This document shows positions 1 through 7,578 of a stretch of DNA of 39,367 bases, piece by piece (position 1 is the stretch's first letter; the number at the start of each line of letters is the position of its first letter). The translations under genes and the position numbers were made by a program. The stretch lies in the NCBI GenBank assembly GCA_001899635.1, contig MKVQ01000030.1:108463-147829 (forward strand). The letters are read 5' to 3'. The notes under the pieces were generated by a model that worked only from the letters and a program-made list of their open reading frames with translations, made no database searches and had not been told where the DNA came from. Origin of the DNA: Myxococcales bacterium 68-20 (GTDB lineage Bacteria; Myxococcota_A; Polyangia; Polyangiales; Polyangiaceae).

Positions 1-331
1 GCGTCGCCGCGCGGAGCAGGCTCGCGCAGGCCTGGGGCTCGAGCTCACGTGAGCCGAGGACCACGCCCCGTTGATCCGTCTGCGTCACGCGCGCTCGGAA
101 CCGATCGCTCCCCGCGGGGCTCTCCTCGCCTTCGATGTGGATCTGGGCTCGCTCCAGCTCCGCAAACGGATTGCGCCCGAGCTTGCGCGCGACCGCCTCG
201 CGCAGGGCCGGCTCGGTAACACACGCGGGCGATCTCGTTCCGTGCCAGGACAGCGCGAACGACACCTCACCGAACGCCCGCCCCGTGATCGCCGAGGACG
301 CGACGAAGGCACACGCCGCAGGAAGGAGCAT
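1..331 (-). CDS. Secreted protein of unknown function, N-terminal part (runs off the window)
   Basis: This reading frame is open from an ATG at 331 to the window edge, giving about 110 residues of a longer protein. It opens with a hydrophobic stretch (MLLPAACAFVASSAITGRAFG) that looks like a signal peptide with a weak basic N-region. The mature part has the pattern of a small alpha/beta domain: a beta-strand (EVSFALSWHG), a Cys, a helix (EPALREAVARKLG), then strands with many Arg and Glu. I do not recognise the family. An in-frame TTG at 361 would add an Arg-rich stretch (LRRRAGQHVR) before the hydrophobic core, so the start is uncertain. The codon pattern fits a real myxobacterial gene. Confidence 0.55.
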   Translation of the reverse strand, partial: MLLPAACAFVASSAITGRAFGEVSFALSWHGTRSPACVTEPALREAVARKLGRNPFAELERAQIHIEGEESPAGSDRFRARVTQTDQRGVVLGSRELEPQACASLLRAAT

Positions 332-656
332 CCTGACATGCTGGCCGGCACGGCGACGCAAACGAGGACGCAACGATGCAACCGTAGCGCACCACACGCC
401 GAGACGAGCCTGACGGACGCTACGAAAGCAGCGAAGCCCCAGCTGGGTGTCCGCCCACGAGACGGCGTCGTTGCTCGGCTTGACTGGGAGTCCGCTCACC
501 CTCGGCGCGTCCACCCTGGCCGAACCAATACCACACGTGACGGCTCGTCGCGGATGAACCTGCCACCAGGGTGGGTGGCGCCAACGGGCTGGAGCGCACT
601 TCAGCGAGCACCAGCGAGTGTTCGTGGCGGCGGTACGGACGCCGCGATCGTCTCAA
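332..656. other. Intergenic stretch with nothing recognisable
   Basis: About 325 bases lie between the start of the partial secreted-protein gene and the stop of the ChaC gene, both on the minus strand. Short frames on both strands translate to Arg-rich or low-complexity peptides without motifs. It presumably holds the promoter of the minus-strand gene at 331, but I see no convincing promoter or terminator. Confidence 0.4.
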
Positions 657-1196
657 TCACCGTTGGGCGTCGAGGGCGCCATCGTCTGCGAGGTGGCGAC
701 CAATCTCCTCGACATGAGCGTCCACGATCTCGAGGGCGCGGAGCGCGTCGAGGAGACGGAGCGCGTAGTCGGCGTTCGTTCCGCTCGGCCCGCTTCGCCC
801 ACGGATGTACGCCGCGATGTCACGCTCCGGCATCGGCCCGAGGAAGTGCTCGTTGGCTTCACCGGCGACCCACGTGATCCCCTCCGCAAACGCCCGTTCG
901 TGGGGCTCGCCGTGAAGCGCGAGGCTCCGCCTCACGAAGCCGGCCTGCTCGCGGATGTCGAGCGCGGCGAAGATCTCGGGAGCGAGGTGCGGATCGATCC
1001 GATAGGCGCAGCCGCCGCAAGCCTCGTCGCCGTTCGGTACGAGCGTGACGACGCGTCCCGGCGCACCGGGCACGCCGCGATGATCGGGAGAGCCTTGCCA
1101 GAACCGGCGCGCCCATCCCTTCACGTACGCGCGACGCTTCTCGATGAACGTGAACGAAGGCCGGAAGATCAGCGAGCCGTAGGCGAAGATCCACAT
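657..1196 (-). CDS. chaC: ChaC-type gamma-glutamylcyclotransferase
   Basis: The 179-residue product would cleave the gamma-glutamyl bond of glutathione (or other gamma-glutamyl peptides) in the cytoplasm, releasing 5-oxoproline. The start at 1196 gives MWIFAYGSLIFRPSF, the canonical ChaC N-terminus with the YGSL substrate loop (residues 6-9). The frame is open upstream, but the family begins at this Met. Further family features are the RRFWQGSPDHRG segment (about residues 30-41), PGRVVTLVP, a CAYRI strand, and the ITWVAGEANEHFLGP segment near residues 110-125. The length matches the family (about 180). It stands alone on the minus strand. The family is clear; glutathione as the substrate is inferred. 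Confidence 0.85.
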   Translation of the reverse strand: MWIFAYGSLIFRPSFTFIEKRRAYVKGWARRFWQGSPDHRGVPGAPGRVVTLVPNGDEACGGCAYRIDPHLAPEIFAALDIREQAGFVRRSLALHGEPHERAFAEGITWVAGEANEHFLGPMPERDIAAYIRGRSGPSGTNADYALRLLDALRALEIVDAHVEEIGRHLADDGALDAQR

Positions 1197-1322
1197 GAGG
1201 CGCTCGAGGCAGGCACAACCTAGCACCGCAAGGACGCGCGCAGGCATCGCGTGGGCAGTCGCGCCCCGAAGCTCGAGCCGTCGTGTTCGGACGAGCTCAT
1301 CCTGAGCGCAGGCGGTGCCGCT

Positions 1323-1338
1323 CGCCCGCCTGCGGGCG
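1323..1338. terminator. Short GC-rich hairpin, possible terminator
   Basis: A perfect 7-bp inverted repeat (CGCCCGC/GCGGGCG) with a 2-base spacer lies just downstream of the minus-strand remnant that ends at 1352 and upstream of chaC. There is no T-tract, so a terminator role is only suggested by its position. Confidence 0.25.
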
Positions 1339-1351
1339 CGCGACGCTCGGC

Positions 1352-1556
1352 TCACGGACTGGTGCGCGCCTGGATCGAGTCTTTGATCGACTTCGCGCCC
1401 GCCGTGTCGATCACGTTCCCGGCGTTCTTCCGCATGCGCACCGTCGAGTCGGGGCTCTCGAGGAGCGTGACGAGGGGCGACGTACCCGGACTCCCGGTGC
1501 GCTCGGCGAACCGGATATCGGCCCCCCGGTTGCAGGAGTTTCGCATCGACGCGGGG
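1352..1556 (-). pseudogene. Remnant of an ankyrin-repeat-like gene
   Basis: Directly after the stop codon of the beta-helix gene (read on the minus strand) the sequence still encodes about 65 residues that look like the last repeat of an ankyrin-type protein. One frame reads RVDAKLLQ. A second frame continues NRGADIRFAERTG, then SPLVTLLES, and ends in a helical tail (GAKSIKDSIQ) with a TGA at 1352-1354. Joining LLQ to RGAD needs a frameshift near the run of Gs at about 1526-1532. The pattern (two helices, GAD turn, TG-SPL) matches the repeat, but a single repeat is weak evidence. No start codon or ribosome binding site belongs to it. Confidence 0.4.
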
Positions 1557-3485
1557 CTACGGCTCCTTCGTGGTGGGCGGATCCGGCAAGGCCAGGACAC
1601 CCGAGCCCACCTTCGTCGCGTTGCCGGCGAAGGTCGTGTCGGTCGTGACGATCACCTCGCCTGGTGTGATCTCCGTCGCGTCGGCCTCCTCGCGCAGCGC
1701 TGCATCCTGGACGTGGATACCGATCGAGTTCGACCGGACGAAGGACGTCCGCACGAGCGCGGGCGAGCCGGCGATCGCGATGCCGACGCCCGCGTTGCCG
1801 TCGATCGCCGAGCGCTCGACCGTCACGTGGACCGCATCCTGCGCGAACAGGCCATGCCCGAGACGGTCCTCGAAGATCTCCCGCGTCGTCGCGCGAACGA
1901 GGACGCCCGAGAGATCGATCGCGCCGCCCTGCCAGAGGTAGATGCCCGAGTGACGGTTGGCGACGACGGACGAATCCGTGATCGCGGCGACGGCCCCTTT
2001 CGCGATCGAGACGCCGACGCCCATCTTCGTTCCGTACGACGGGCGTGTGCCGGTGACGAGGCTCCGGCTCACCGCGAGCGTCGTCCCCTCGTCGAAGGCA
2101 TCGATCCCCGAACGTCCGGCCTCGACGATCGCCGTATCGTCGAGCTCGAGCTTCCCCTTCTCGAACACGTAAGCGCCGTTCCCGAGGTCACCGTCGGCGT
2201 CACCCGTGATCGATCGCAGCGTCGCCTGCTCAACCTTCGCCGTCGCACCGAGGAGCACGGTGATCGCGGGACCGGCACTCGCGACCACGCCGAAGCGCTT
2301 CGCCGACACCGTCGCCCCGTCGAGCGCGAAGAAGCCCATGCCGACGCTGCCGCTCTCCTCGCCACGCGTCCCACGAACGACGACGTCCTCGATCTCGACC
2401 TCGGTCTTCGGTCCGGCGCGAAGACCGGCACGGCGGTTCTCCAGGAACGCGCTCCTCGTCACCTTCGCCGTCGCGCTCGCGGTGACGTTGAGGCCGAGAC
2501 CGAACCTGCCCTGGCGATCGGACTCGTTGTCGCGAAAGACGCTCCCGTCGACGACGACGTTCGATCCCTTCTCCCCGACGAGCACGCCGCCACCTTCGTT
2601 CTTCGCGATGACGCTCTCGACGATCTCGACCCGGGCGCCGAAGATCGCCTGGATCCCGATCCCGGAGGAGCCGGCACGCGCGTACGTGTCACGCACGACG
2701 GAGCGCACGAGCTTCGCACTAGCGCCGTCGTACACTGCGAGGCCGACATCGCTGTCGTGCTCGAACAACACGTCCTCGAACGTGATGCTCCCCCGCTCGA
2801 CGCTCGCGCCGGTGGACCAGCCGGAGATCGAGACGCCGCGCACGATCGCCGACGACGCGTCGGACACGATCGCCGGGGTCGTCGCCGTGCTCCCGCCGTC
2901 GAGCCGCACGCGCTCGGCGCATCGCCCCGCGATGGTGACGTTCCGCTTCAACTCGAGCGCCTCTGGATAGACGCCCTCGTCGACGGCGATGACGTCGCCC
3001 GCCTTCGACGCCCCGAGCGCGTCGCCGATCCGGCGGAAGTGCGTCGCGTCGAGCGGCCCCGAAGGGCTCACGAAAAGGTTCGCTCCCGCGGGCGGGAAGA
3101 CAGCCGCGCAATCGCCGAGCGGAACGCATGCCGTTTGCCCGATGGCCTCGCGCGTCGCGCCGGTGCAGGCCGCCGACGGGAGGATCGGCGCGCAGCCCCA
3201 GCCGCTCGGATCGCGCTCGAAGCCGTCGGGACACTCCTGCCATCCGACAGGCTGACAGTCGGCATGGCCGAGCGCCGGACGCGCGCCGGCGGGGCAATCC
3301 CCGGCGAAGACGAGCGGCTCGCACGTCCCATCGCCCGCACGCCCGAAACCTTCGCTGCAGCCGTCTCCCCCGCCGGGCGTTCCGCCGCTCGGCTGACCGC
3401 CGTCCCCATCCCCGCAGGCGAGCGTGAGCACGCAGAGGAGAGCGACGACGCGTTGTGACCTTCGAGCGGTGCGATGTGGCTCCAT
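1557..3485 (-). CDS. Lipoprotein with Cys-rich head and right-handed beta-helix
   Basis: The 642-residue exported protein starts at the ATG at 3485, which places a basic N-region and lipobox (VALLCVLTLAC) correctly; the frame is open further upstream without a signal sequence. After the lipidated Cys comes a Gly-rich linker, then a Cys-rich region (about residues 40-130) of repeats of the type CPDGFERDPSGWGC. From about residue 135 (NLFVSPSGP, then AGDVIAVDEGVYPEALEL) to the end it has parallel beta-helix repeats typical of the PbH1/NosD class, with many GVGV, SGI and SIGIHV turns. Such proteins bind or cleave polysaccharide or act as surface adhesins. No catalytic residues can be named, so its ligand is unknown. 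It lies 62 bases downstream of a small membrane-anchored protein on the same strand. Confidence 0.8.
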   Translation of the reverse strand: MEPHRTARRSQRVVALLCVLTLACGDGDGGQPSGGTPGGGDGCSEGFGRAGDGTCEPLVFAGDCPAGARPALGHADCQPVGWQECPDGFERDPSGWGCAPILPSAACTGATREAIGQTACVPLGDCAAVFPPAGANLFVSPSGPLDATHFRRIGDALGASKAGDVIAVDEGVYPEALELKRNVTIAGRCAERVRLDGGSTATTPAIVSDASSAIVRGVSISGWSTGASVERGSITFEDVLFEHDSDVGLAVYDGASAKLVRSVVRDTYARAGSSGIGIQAIFGARVEIVESVIAKNEGGGVLVGEKGSNVVVDGSVFRDNESDRQGRFGLGLNVTASATAKVTRSAFLENRRAGLRAGPKTEVEIEDVVVRGTRGEESGSVGMGFFALDGATVSAKRFGVVASAGPAITVLLGATAKVEQATLRSITGDADGDLGNGAYVFEKGKLELDDTAIVEAGRSGIDAFDEGTTLAVSRSLVTGTRPSYGTKMGVGVSIAKGAVAAITDSSVVANRHSGIYLWQGGAIDLSGVLVRATTREIFEDRLGHGLFAQDAVHVTVERSAIDGNAGVGIAIAGSPALVRTSFVRSNSIGIHVQDAALREEADATEITPGEVIVTTDTTFAGNATKVGSGVLALPDPPTTKEP

Positions 3486-3547
3486 GTTCCCTGCCCTACG
3501 ACGGAGCGAAGACGCCGCCCCGTCCCATCGAGAGCGCGCGCGCAACG

Positions 3548-4093
3548 TCACTGCGCCCCGCCATCTTGCCAGCGTACCAGCCGCTGCGAAAGCAGCGGGC
3601 GGACACGGAGAACGATGCAGGACGACGCGGCGAACCGCTCACCGACAGCGGCCATCGCGGCCCTCCACTCCGGCGTGTGGAGCTCGAGCTCCACCGACGG
3701 CGTCCCGCGCGGCGTCACCGGATCGAAGCGCACGCTCGACGCGAGCATCGTCGGCGAGAGCGGAGCTTCGACCGGCGCGCTCGCATCCGCGTTCGTCGCC
3801 GCTTCGATCGCCGCCTTCACGTCCAAGGCTGGCTCGTCGATGGGCTCGGGTTCGCAGGTCGCCGGTCGGACGGCAGCGTTTTCGGGCGGCAACGCCGGCG
3901 CTTGCGCCACAACCAGGACGGGAGGCTCGTCACGGAGCGATCCCGTGCGCTGCGCGAGCGCGGCACGGACCGACCGTGCGCTGTTGGCGAGCGCACTGAT
4001 GATGTCGCGCGGGAGGCTCGACCTCCGCGCGACCGCGAACCCGGCCGTGAAGGCGACCAGGATCGAGAGAAGCACCAGCGACCTCGAGAGCAT
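3548..4093 (-). CDS. Membrane-anchored protein of unknown function
   Basis: The 181-residue product starts with MLSRSLVLLSILVAFTAGFA, a single N-terminal hydrophobic segment (signal anchor or signal peptide), followed by a short basic stretch (RRSS). The middle (about residues 60-125) is rich in Pro, Ala and Glu and looks disordered. The C-terminal part (about 130-181) has a possible folded segment (SVELELHTPEWRAAMAAVG). I chose the ATG at 4093 because it puts the hydrophobic segment first; an in-frame start at 4267 would add an unlikely leader. It is probably cotranscribed with the beta-helix lipoprotein 62 bases downstream. No family is recognised. Confidence 0.6.
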   Translation of the reverse strand: MLSRSLVLLSILVAFTAGFAVARRSSLPRDIISALANSARSVRAALAQRTGSLRDEPPVLVVAQAPALPPENAAVRPATCEPEPIDEPALDVKAAIEAATNADASAPVEAPLSPTMLASSVRFDPVTPRGTPSVELELHTPEWRAAMAAVGERFAASSCIVLRVRPLLSQRLVRWQDGGAQ

Positions 4094-4400
4094 GACCGTA
4101 CACAGGTGCAGCGCGAATGAGGCGCCGCGCCATGCCCCCCAGCAACATCGCCGATAGACCTTTGATTCTCGGACGTTGGAACCATCGCCCCCGCCGCCCT
4201 CGAAATGAAACGCAGCTCGTACGACGAGCACACGAGCCTCCGTCCCGCGGCTCGTCGTGACGGCCACCGCCTCGAGCGCACGGCGCTACTCGCGAAGAGC
4301 GTGAAGCGCAGCAGCGAATACCGAGATCGAACCGGATTGCTTGCGGCAAGGGTCGGCACGACATTGACGACGGGCACGCGTGCAACGAGGTGGGCAAGCC
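4094..4400. promoter_or_regulatory. Divergent intergenic region
   Basis: These 307 bases separate the minus-strand gene at 4093 from the plus-strand CitE-like gene at 4401 and must carry both promoters. On the minus strand a TTCCAA and a TCTATC are spaced by 17 bases around 4150-4180, a possible -35/-10 pair; this is weak. No hairpin or RNA gene was seen. Confidence 0.3.
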
Positions 4401-5294
4401 ATGTCCGTCGACACCCGCAAAGATGGGCCTTCGGCCCGCCACGAATCGCTCCGCTCGGGTCGTCAGCGTAGCTGGCTCTTCACTACGGCGCGGCCCGACC
4501 GTCTCGAGAGCGCTGCCAAGAGCGGCGCCGACGTCTTGGTCATCGATCTGGAAGACACGGTGCCCCCGGAAGAGAAGCCCGCCTCGCGTGAGGCTGTCCG
4601 CGCGCTGCTCGCCGGACCTCTGCCACCGGCTCCGCCGTTGCTCGCCATTCGCATCAACTCACCCGCGACGCGCTTCGGGCTCGATGACCTCGCAGTGCTG
4701 CTCGACACGGCCGTCGCTCCGGACTTCGTCGTCCTGCCGAAGATCGAAGCGAGCGCGCAGGTCGAGCAGATCGAGGCGCTCCTCGAAGGCGCGGGCAAGA
4801 CCTCCGCGCTCGTGCCGATGATCGAATCCGCGCGGGGCGTCTCCGCTGCGGAGGCGATCGCGTCCGCCGGCAAGCGCATCTGGGGACTGATGTTCGGAGC
4901 AGGCGACTACGCGGCGGACACCGGCGCGCAGCGAGGCTCGATGGCGTCGAAGCTGGCACGATGCAGGATCGCGGCGGCCGCTGCTGCCGCACGCGTCCAG
5001 GCGATCGACGCACCGTGTTTCGCGCGCGACGACACCGCGTTGCTGGAGGACGAGATTGCGTTCGCGCGCGCCAACGGGCTCCGTGCGAAGGCGACCCTCC
5101 ACCCTACGCACGTCGGCGCGATCAACGCAGGATTCGTTCCCTCCACCGGGCGTGCGGACTGGGCGAAGGAGGTGCTCGCGGCGAGCGCGCAAGGCGCCGG
5201 AGCCGCCGGCGAGGCTACCGTGCGTGAGCCCCGTGAGACGATCGTCGATGCCTCTCCACCCGAGCCGGCTTCACGTCCACCGAAAGCTCGCTGA
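4401..5294 (+). CDS. CitE/HpcH-type lyase (citryl-CoA/malyl-CoA lyase-like)
   Basis: The 297-residue protein belongs to the HpcH/HpaI aldolase and CitE (citrate lyase beta) superfamily, Mg-dependent TIM-barrel enzymes that cleave or form acyl-CoA esters such as citramalyl-, malyl- or citryl-CoA. Family motifs in order are SWLFTTARPDRLESAAKSGAD (about 24-44), VIDLEDTVPPEEK (E51, D52), the conserved Arg in AIRINSP (about 84), VLPKIE (about 111-116), PMIESARG with Glu142, and MFGAGDYAADTG with Asp159. The C-terminus (KATLHPTHVGAINAGFVPS) is typical too. It is not followed by citrate lyase alpha or gamma genes, so a stand-alone lyase is more likely than citrate lyase. Residues about 5-21 are not family-like and coincide with a DNA repeat. 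Confidence 0.78.
   Translation: MSVDTRKDGPSARHESLRSGRQRSWLFTTARPDRLESAAKSGADVLVIDLEDTVPPEEKPASREAVRALLAGPLPPAPPLLAIRINSPATRFGLDDLAVLLDTAVAPDFVVLPKIEASAQVEQIEALLEGAGKTSALVPMIESARGVSAAEAIASAGKRIWGLMFGAGDYAADTGAQRGSMASKLARCRIAAAAAAARVQAIDAPCFARDDTALLEDEIAFARANGLRAKATLHPTHVGAINAGFVPSTGRADWAKEVLAASAQGAGAAGEATVREPRETIVDASPPEPASRPPKAR
4412..4462. repeat. Dispersed repeat copy, inside the start of the CitE-like gene
   Basis: The segment around the hairpin GGGCCTTCGGCCC (4425-4437) and the following GCCACGAATCGCTCCGCTCG resembles two blocks at 26982-27012 and 27046-27064, in the same orientation. Here block A (CCCGCAAAGATGGGCCTTCG) runs directly into block B; at the other site B precedes A. It codes for residues about 5-21 of the CitE-like protein. 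Confidence 0.4.
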
Positions 5295-5344
5295 GCACGA
5301 TTTCCCACGCCACTCCCCTCGCGAGGTTCGAGCAGCGCGGCCGA

Positions 5345-6571
5345 TCACTGCGGACAGTCGAGCGCCGGTTCGTTGCCCGCATCCGGACAGCGCTCGGACG
5401 GCGGCACCTGCCCCTTGGCGCGGAAATCGGCGTCGTAGCGGCCTCGAAACGGTCCGAGTTGATCCAGATGGTAGGCATCGAACCGCGCTCCGAACGAGAG
5501 CCCATCGCAACGAAGTGCGCGGCCGTCATCGCAATGCGACAAGCGAATGTCGCGAGCGTCGCAGAGGATGTTCGCCGTCCCCACGACGCCCGAGCAGATG
5601 TGCGTCCCCGACTGCTCGTCATAGACGAGGCTGATCTGCGTGAGGAGGGACGAGGCGGACACGCGACCGCCGATGACTCCGTCGGAGAGCGACGCCCCAA
5701 CGTCGCTGTTCCCAAAGGAGACAGTCGCCGCGACCCACGCATCGCGGAGGTCGAAATCGAACGTGCGCAGGTCGTCGACCGACGAGCGGATCGGCAGCAT
5801 GAGCCGATCGAAGCGCGCGACGAGCCTGCCGTCGTTGATCCACGCCTCCGCCGAGCGCAGGGTCGAGCCGATCGTGGCGGCGCGAAAGCGGTCGTCCGGC
5901 ATCAGGAGATCTCCGGCGTCGCGATCGAACGGCCGGGTCGACTCGCCGTTCCATTCGGGGACGCCGGCGTCCAGCACACGCCAGTAGCCGATTGTCGGGA
6001 ACGCCATCACCGAGACGTCGTCGTCGTTCTTGGCGCCGTTCCATCCGTCGATCCGGAAGACGAGACCGAAGTAGCCGGTGCGGAGCCGAAGGTCGATGCG
6101 CGTAGGGTCGAACGCGGCGACATAGCTCCGGAGCAGCTGAACCAGCGCGAACGTCGTGTTGTCGACCCCGCTCGGCGGATCGCCGACGGACCTCAGGAGC
6201 GCCCGTGGGTCACCGGCATCGGGGAGAGCGCAGCTGCTCGTGGCGAGATCGGAGGTCACCCGACGATCGAGATCGAACCCCGGAGGCCCCTCGGCGGGGT
6301 TGATGCCCAGATCGAGCGAGCTCAAGGCGAAGAGGACCGTGCCGCCGTCTTCCGTTCGAGGAGACTCGAGCGGCCTTCCGACCTCCCCGATGCGGTCGAC
6401 ACCGCACGCCCCCGCGGCTTCGTCCGGTGCATCCGCCGTCGCGACGTCGTCCGCCCCGGCATCGGTAGCGGCTCGCTCCGAGAGCGGGTCCATGCCGAAG
6501 ACGGCCACGCACGCGCCGCTCGCGAGCGCGAGCGAGACGCCCGTGAGAAGGATGCGGATGCGCGTCACCAT
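5345..6571 (-). CDS. Lipoprotein of unknown function, last gene of the kinase operon
   Basis: The 408-residue exported protein has a signal peptide ending in a lipobox (LASGAC, Cys at about 21), followed by an Asp/Ala-rich linker (residues 30-55) of the kind common in myxobacterial lipoproteins. The remainder is mostly predicted beta (for example RTGYFGLVFRIDGWNG, IDLRLR) and contains a Cys-rich end (ICSGVVG, CDARD, CDDGRALRCDG, CPDAG). This suggests a secreted beta-sandwich, but I recognise no family. Its start codon overlaps the stop of the upstream TPR-like gene (6565-6571), which implies translational coupling. It therefore belongs to the same operon as the Ser/Thr kinase at 9056-7575. 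Confidence 0.75.
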   Translation of the reverse strand: MVTRIRILLTGVSLALASGACVAVFGMDPLSERAATDAGADDVATADAPDEAAGACGVDRIGEVGRPLESPRTEDGGTVLFALSSLDLGINPAEGPPGFDLDRRVTSDLATSSCALPDAGDPRALLRSVGDPPSGVDNTTFALVQLLRSYVAAFDPTRIDLRLRTGYFGLVFRIDGWNGAKNDDDVSVMAFPTIGYWRVLDAGVPEWNGESTRPFDRDAGDLLMPDDRFRAATIGSTLRSAEAWINDGRLVARFDRLMLPIRSSVDDLRTFDFDLRDAWVAATVSFGNSDVGASLSDGVIGGRVSASSLLTQISLVYDEQSGTHICSGVVGTANILCDARDIRLSHCDDGRALRCDGLSFGARFDAYHLDQLGPFRGRYDADFRAKGQVPPSERCPDAGNEPALDCPQ

Positions 6572-7578
6572 TGCCCGACGACTCCAAGCGAGGTCGGTCC
6601 GACACTCAGCCTCGCGCGTACGGGCGCCTGCGCGCCACGTTCATCCGGAGAAGAGGGGCGTGGCGCAAACACGATCAGCGCGCCACCTGCGGCGGCGACC
6701 ACGGCGCCCGACACGATGGCGACGGTCGCGCCGTTCGCGAGCGATCGAGCGTCGGTGGCCTCGCGCACTGCATCCCCCGGACAATCATCGACGGCCCGGC
6801 AGAGAGAGCGCGCTTGGTCGTAGTCGCCCTTCGCGACGAAGCCGAGGACGATCCCCGTGATGAGCGAGGCCGCGCCGGCACCGGCGAGCGCTACACCCGT
6901 GGCTCGCGCCGGCGTCCACCACGACACGCTGCGCGCCGGTGCGGTCGGCGCCGCGGCGGCCGGAGGAGGAGAAGGCGCGATCTCGAGCACGGGGACCTCG
7001 ACGGACCGACTCTCGCCTCGCACGAGGACCCGCGCGCGCCACGGCACGCGGCCGGGGGCCTCCGCCGACATCTCGTGCTCTCCGTCGTCGACCGGGATGC
7101 CGACGCCCCACTCCGCCGACGCGAGCTTGCTTCCGTCGCGCGACACGACGAGCCCCGGAGAGCGCGCGGACTCCGGGACCACGACGGTCAGCCGGACGAG
7201 CTTGGGCGCCAGTCCCTCCGCGTTGGTCCGCGCGGCAGTCTCGAGGTCGGCGCGCCCGATTTTGCGAGCGAGTCCCTCGGCCTCGCGAAACGCGGCCCAG
7301 GCGCTCGCGATCCGACCGAGGCTCTCGTAGCAGCTCCCCAGGTTGAGAAGCGTGCTCGTCTTCGGATCGGCCTCGTGGCTCGCCGCGAACTTGGGACACG
7401 CGGCCTCGTAGCGTCCGGATTCCACGTCGGAGAGCGCGCTCTCGAACAGCTCCTGCGCACGCACGCGACGAGCGGCAACGTTCGCGTCCTCTCCTCGGGC
7501 GGTCGACGTCACCATCACGAGCGCGAATGCTGCGCCCACGGCCCCGGCGCGAATGCGCGAGAAGAGGACGCGCCTCAC
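6565..7578 (-). CDS. TPR-like exported protein with C-terminal membrane segments
   Basis: The 337-residue protein starts with a GTG at 7578 that overlaps the TGA of the kinase gene. It has a signal peptide (about residues 1-29, ending STARGED). A tetratricopeptide-like helical region follows (about 35-125: AQELFESALSDVESGRYEAA, TLLNLGSCYESLGRIASAWA). A beta-rich segment comes next (about 128-200: LVRLTVVVPE, DDGEHEMSAEAPG), resembling the PEGA-type domains often found after kinases in this group. After a Pro/Ala linker there are two hydrophobic segments (about 233-255 and 285-305) around a short Cys-containing loop. This architecture is frequent beside Ser/Thr kinase genes in Polyangiales; its exact role is unknown. 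Confidence 0.78.
   Translation of the reverse strand: MRRVLFSRIRAGAVGAAFALVMVTSTARGEDANVAARRVRAQELFESALSDVESGRYEAACPKFAASHEADPKTSTLLNLGSCYESLGRIASAWAAFREAEGLARKIGRADLETAARTNAEGLAPKLVRLTVVVPESARSPGLVVSRDGSKLASAEWGVGIPVDDGEHEMSAEAPGRVPWRARVLVRGESRSVEVPVLEIAPSPPPAAAAPTAPARSVSWWTPARATGVALAGAGAASLITGIVLGFVAKGDYDQARSLCRAVDDCPGDAVREATDARSLANGATVAIVSGAVVAAAGGALIVFAPRPSSPDERGAQAPVRARLSVGPTSLGVVGQW

Noticed and set aside
420-656. Minus-strand frame of 78 codons between the first gene and chaC
   Set aside because: Its composition is Arg/Gly-rich, with no motif and no clear ribosome binding site.
1251-3458. Plus-strand open frame of about 735 codons opposite the beta-helix lipoprotein
   Set aside because: It translates to Arg/Asp/Ala-rich sequence without motifs, and is the mirror of the minus-strand gene with a signal peptide and recognisable fold. 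Long antisense frames are expected at this GC content.
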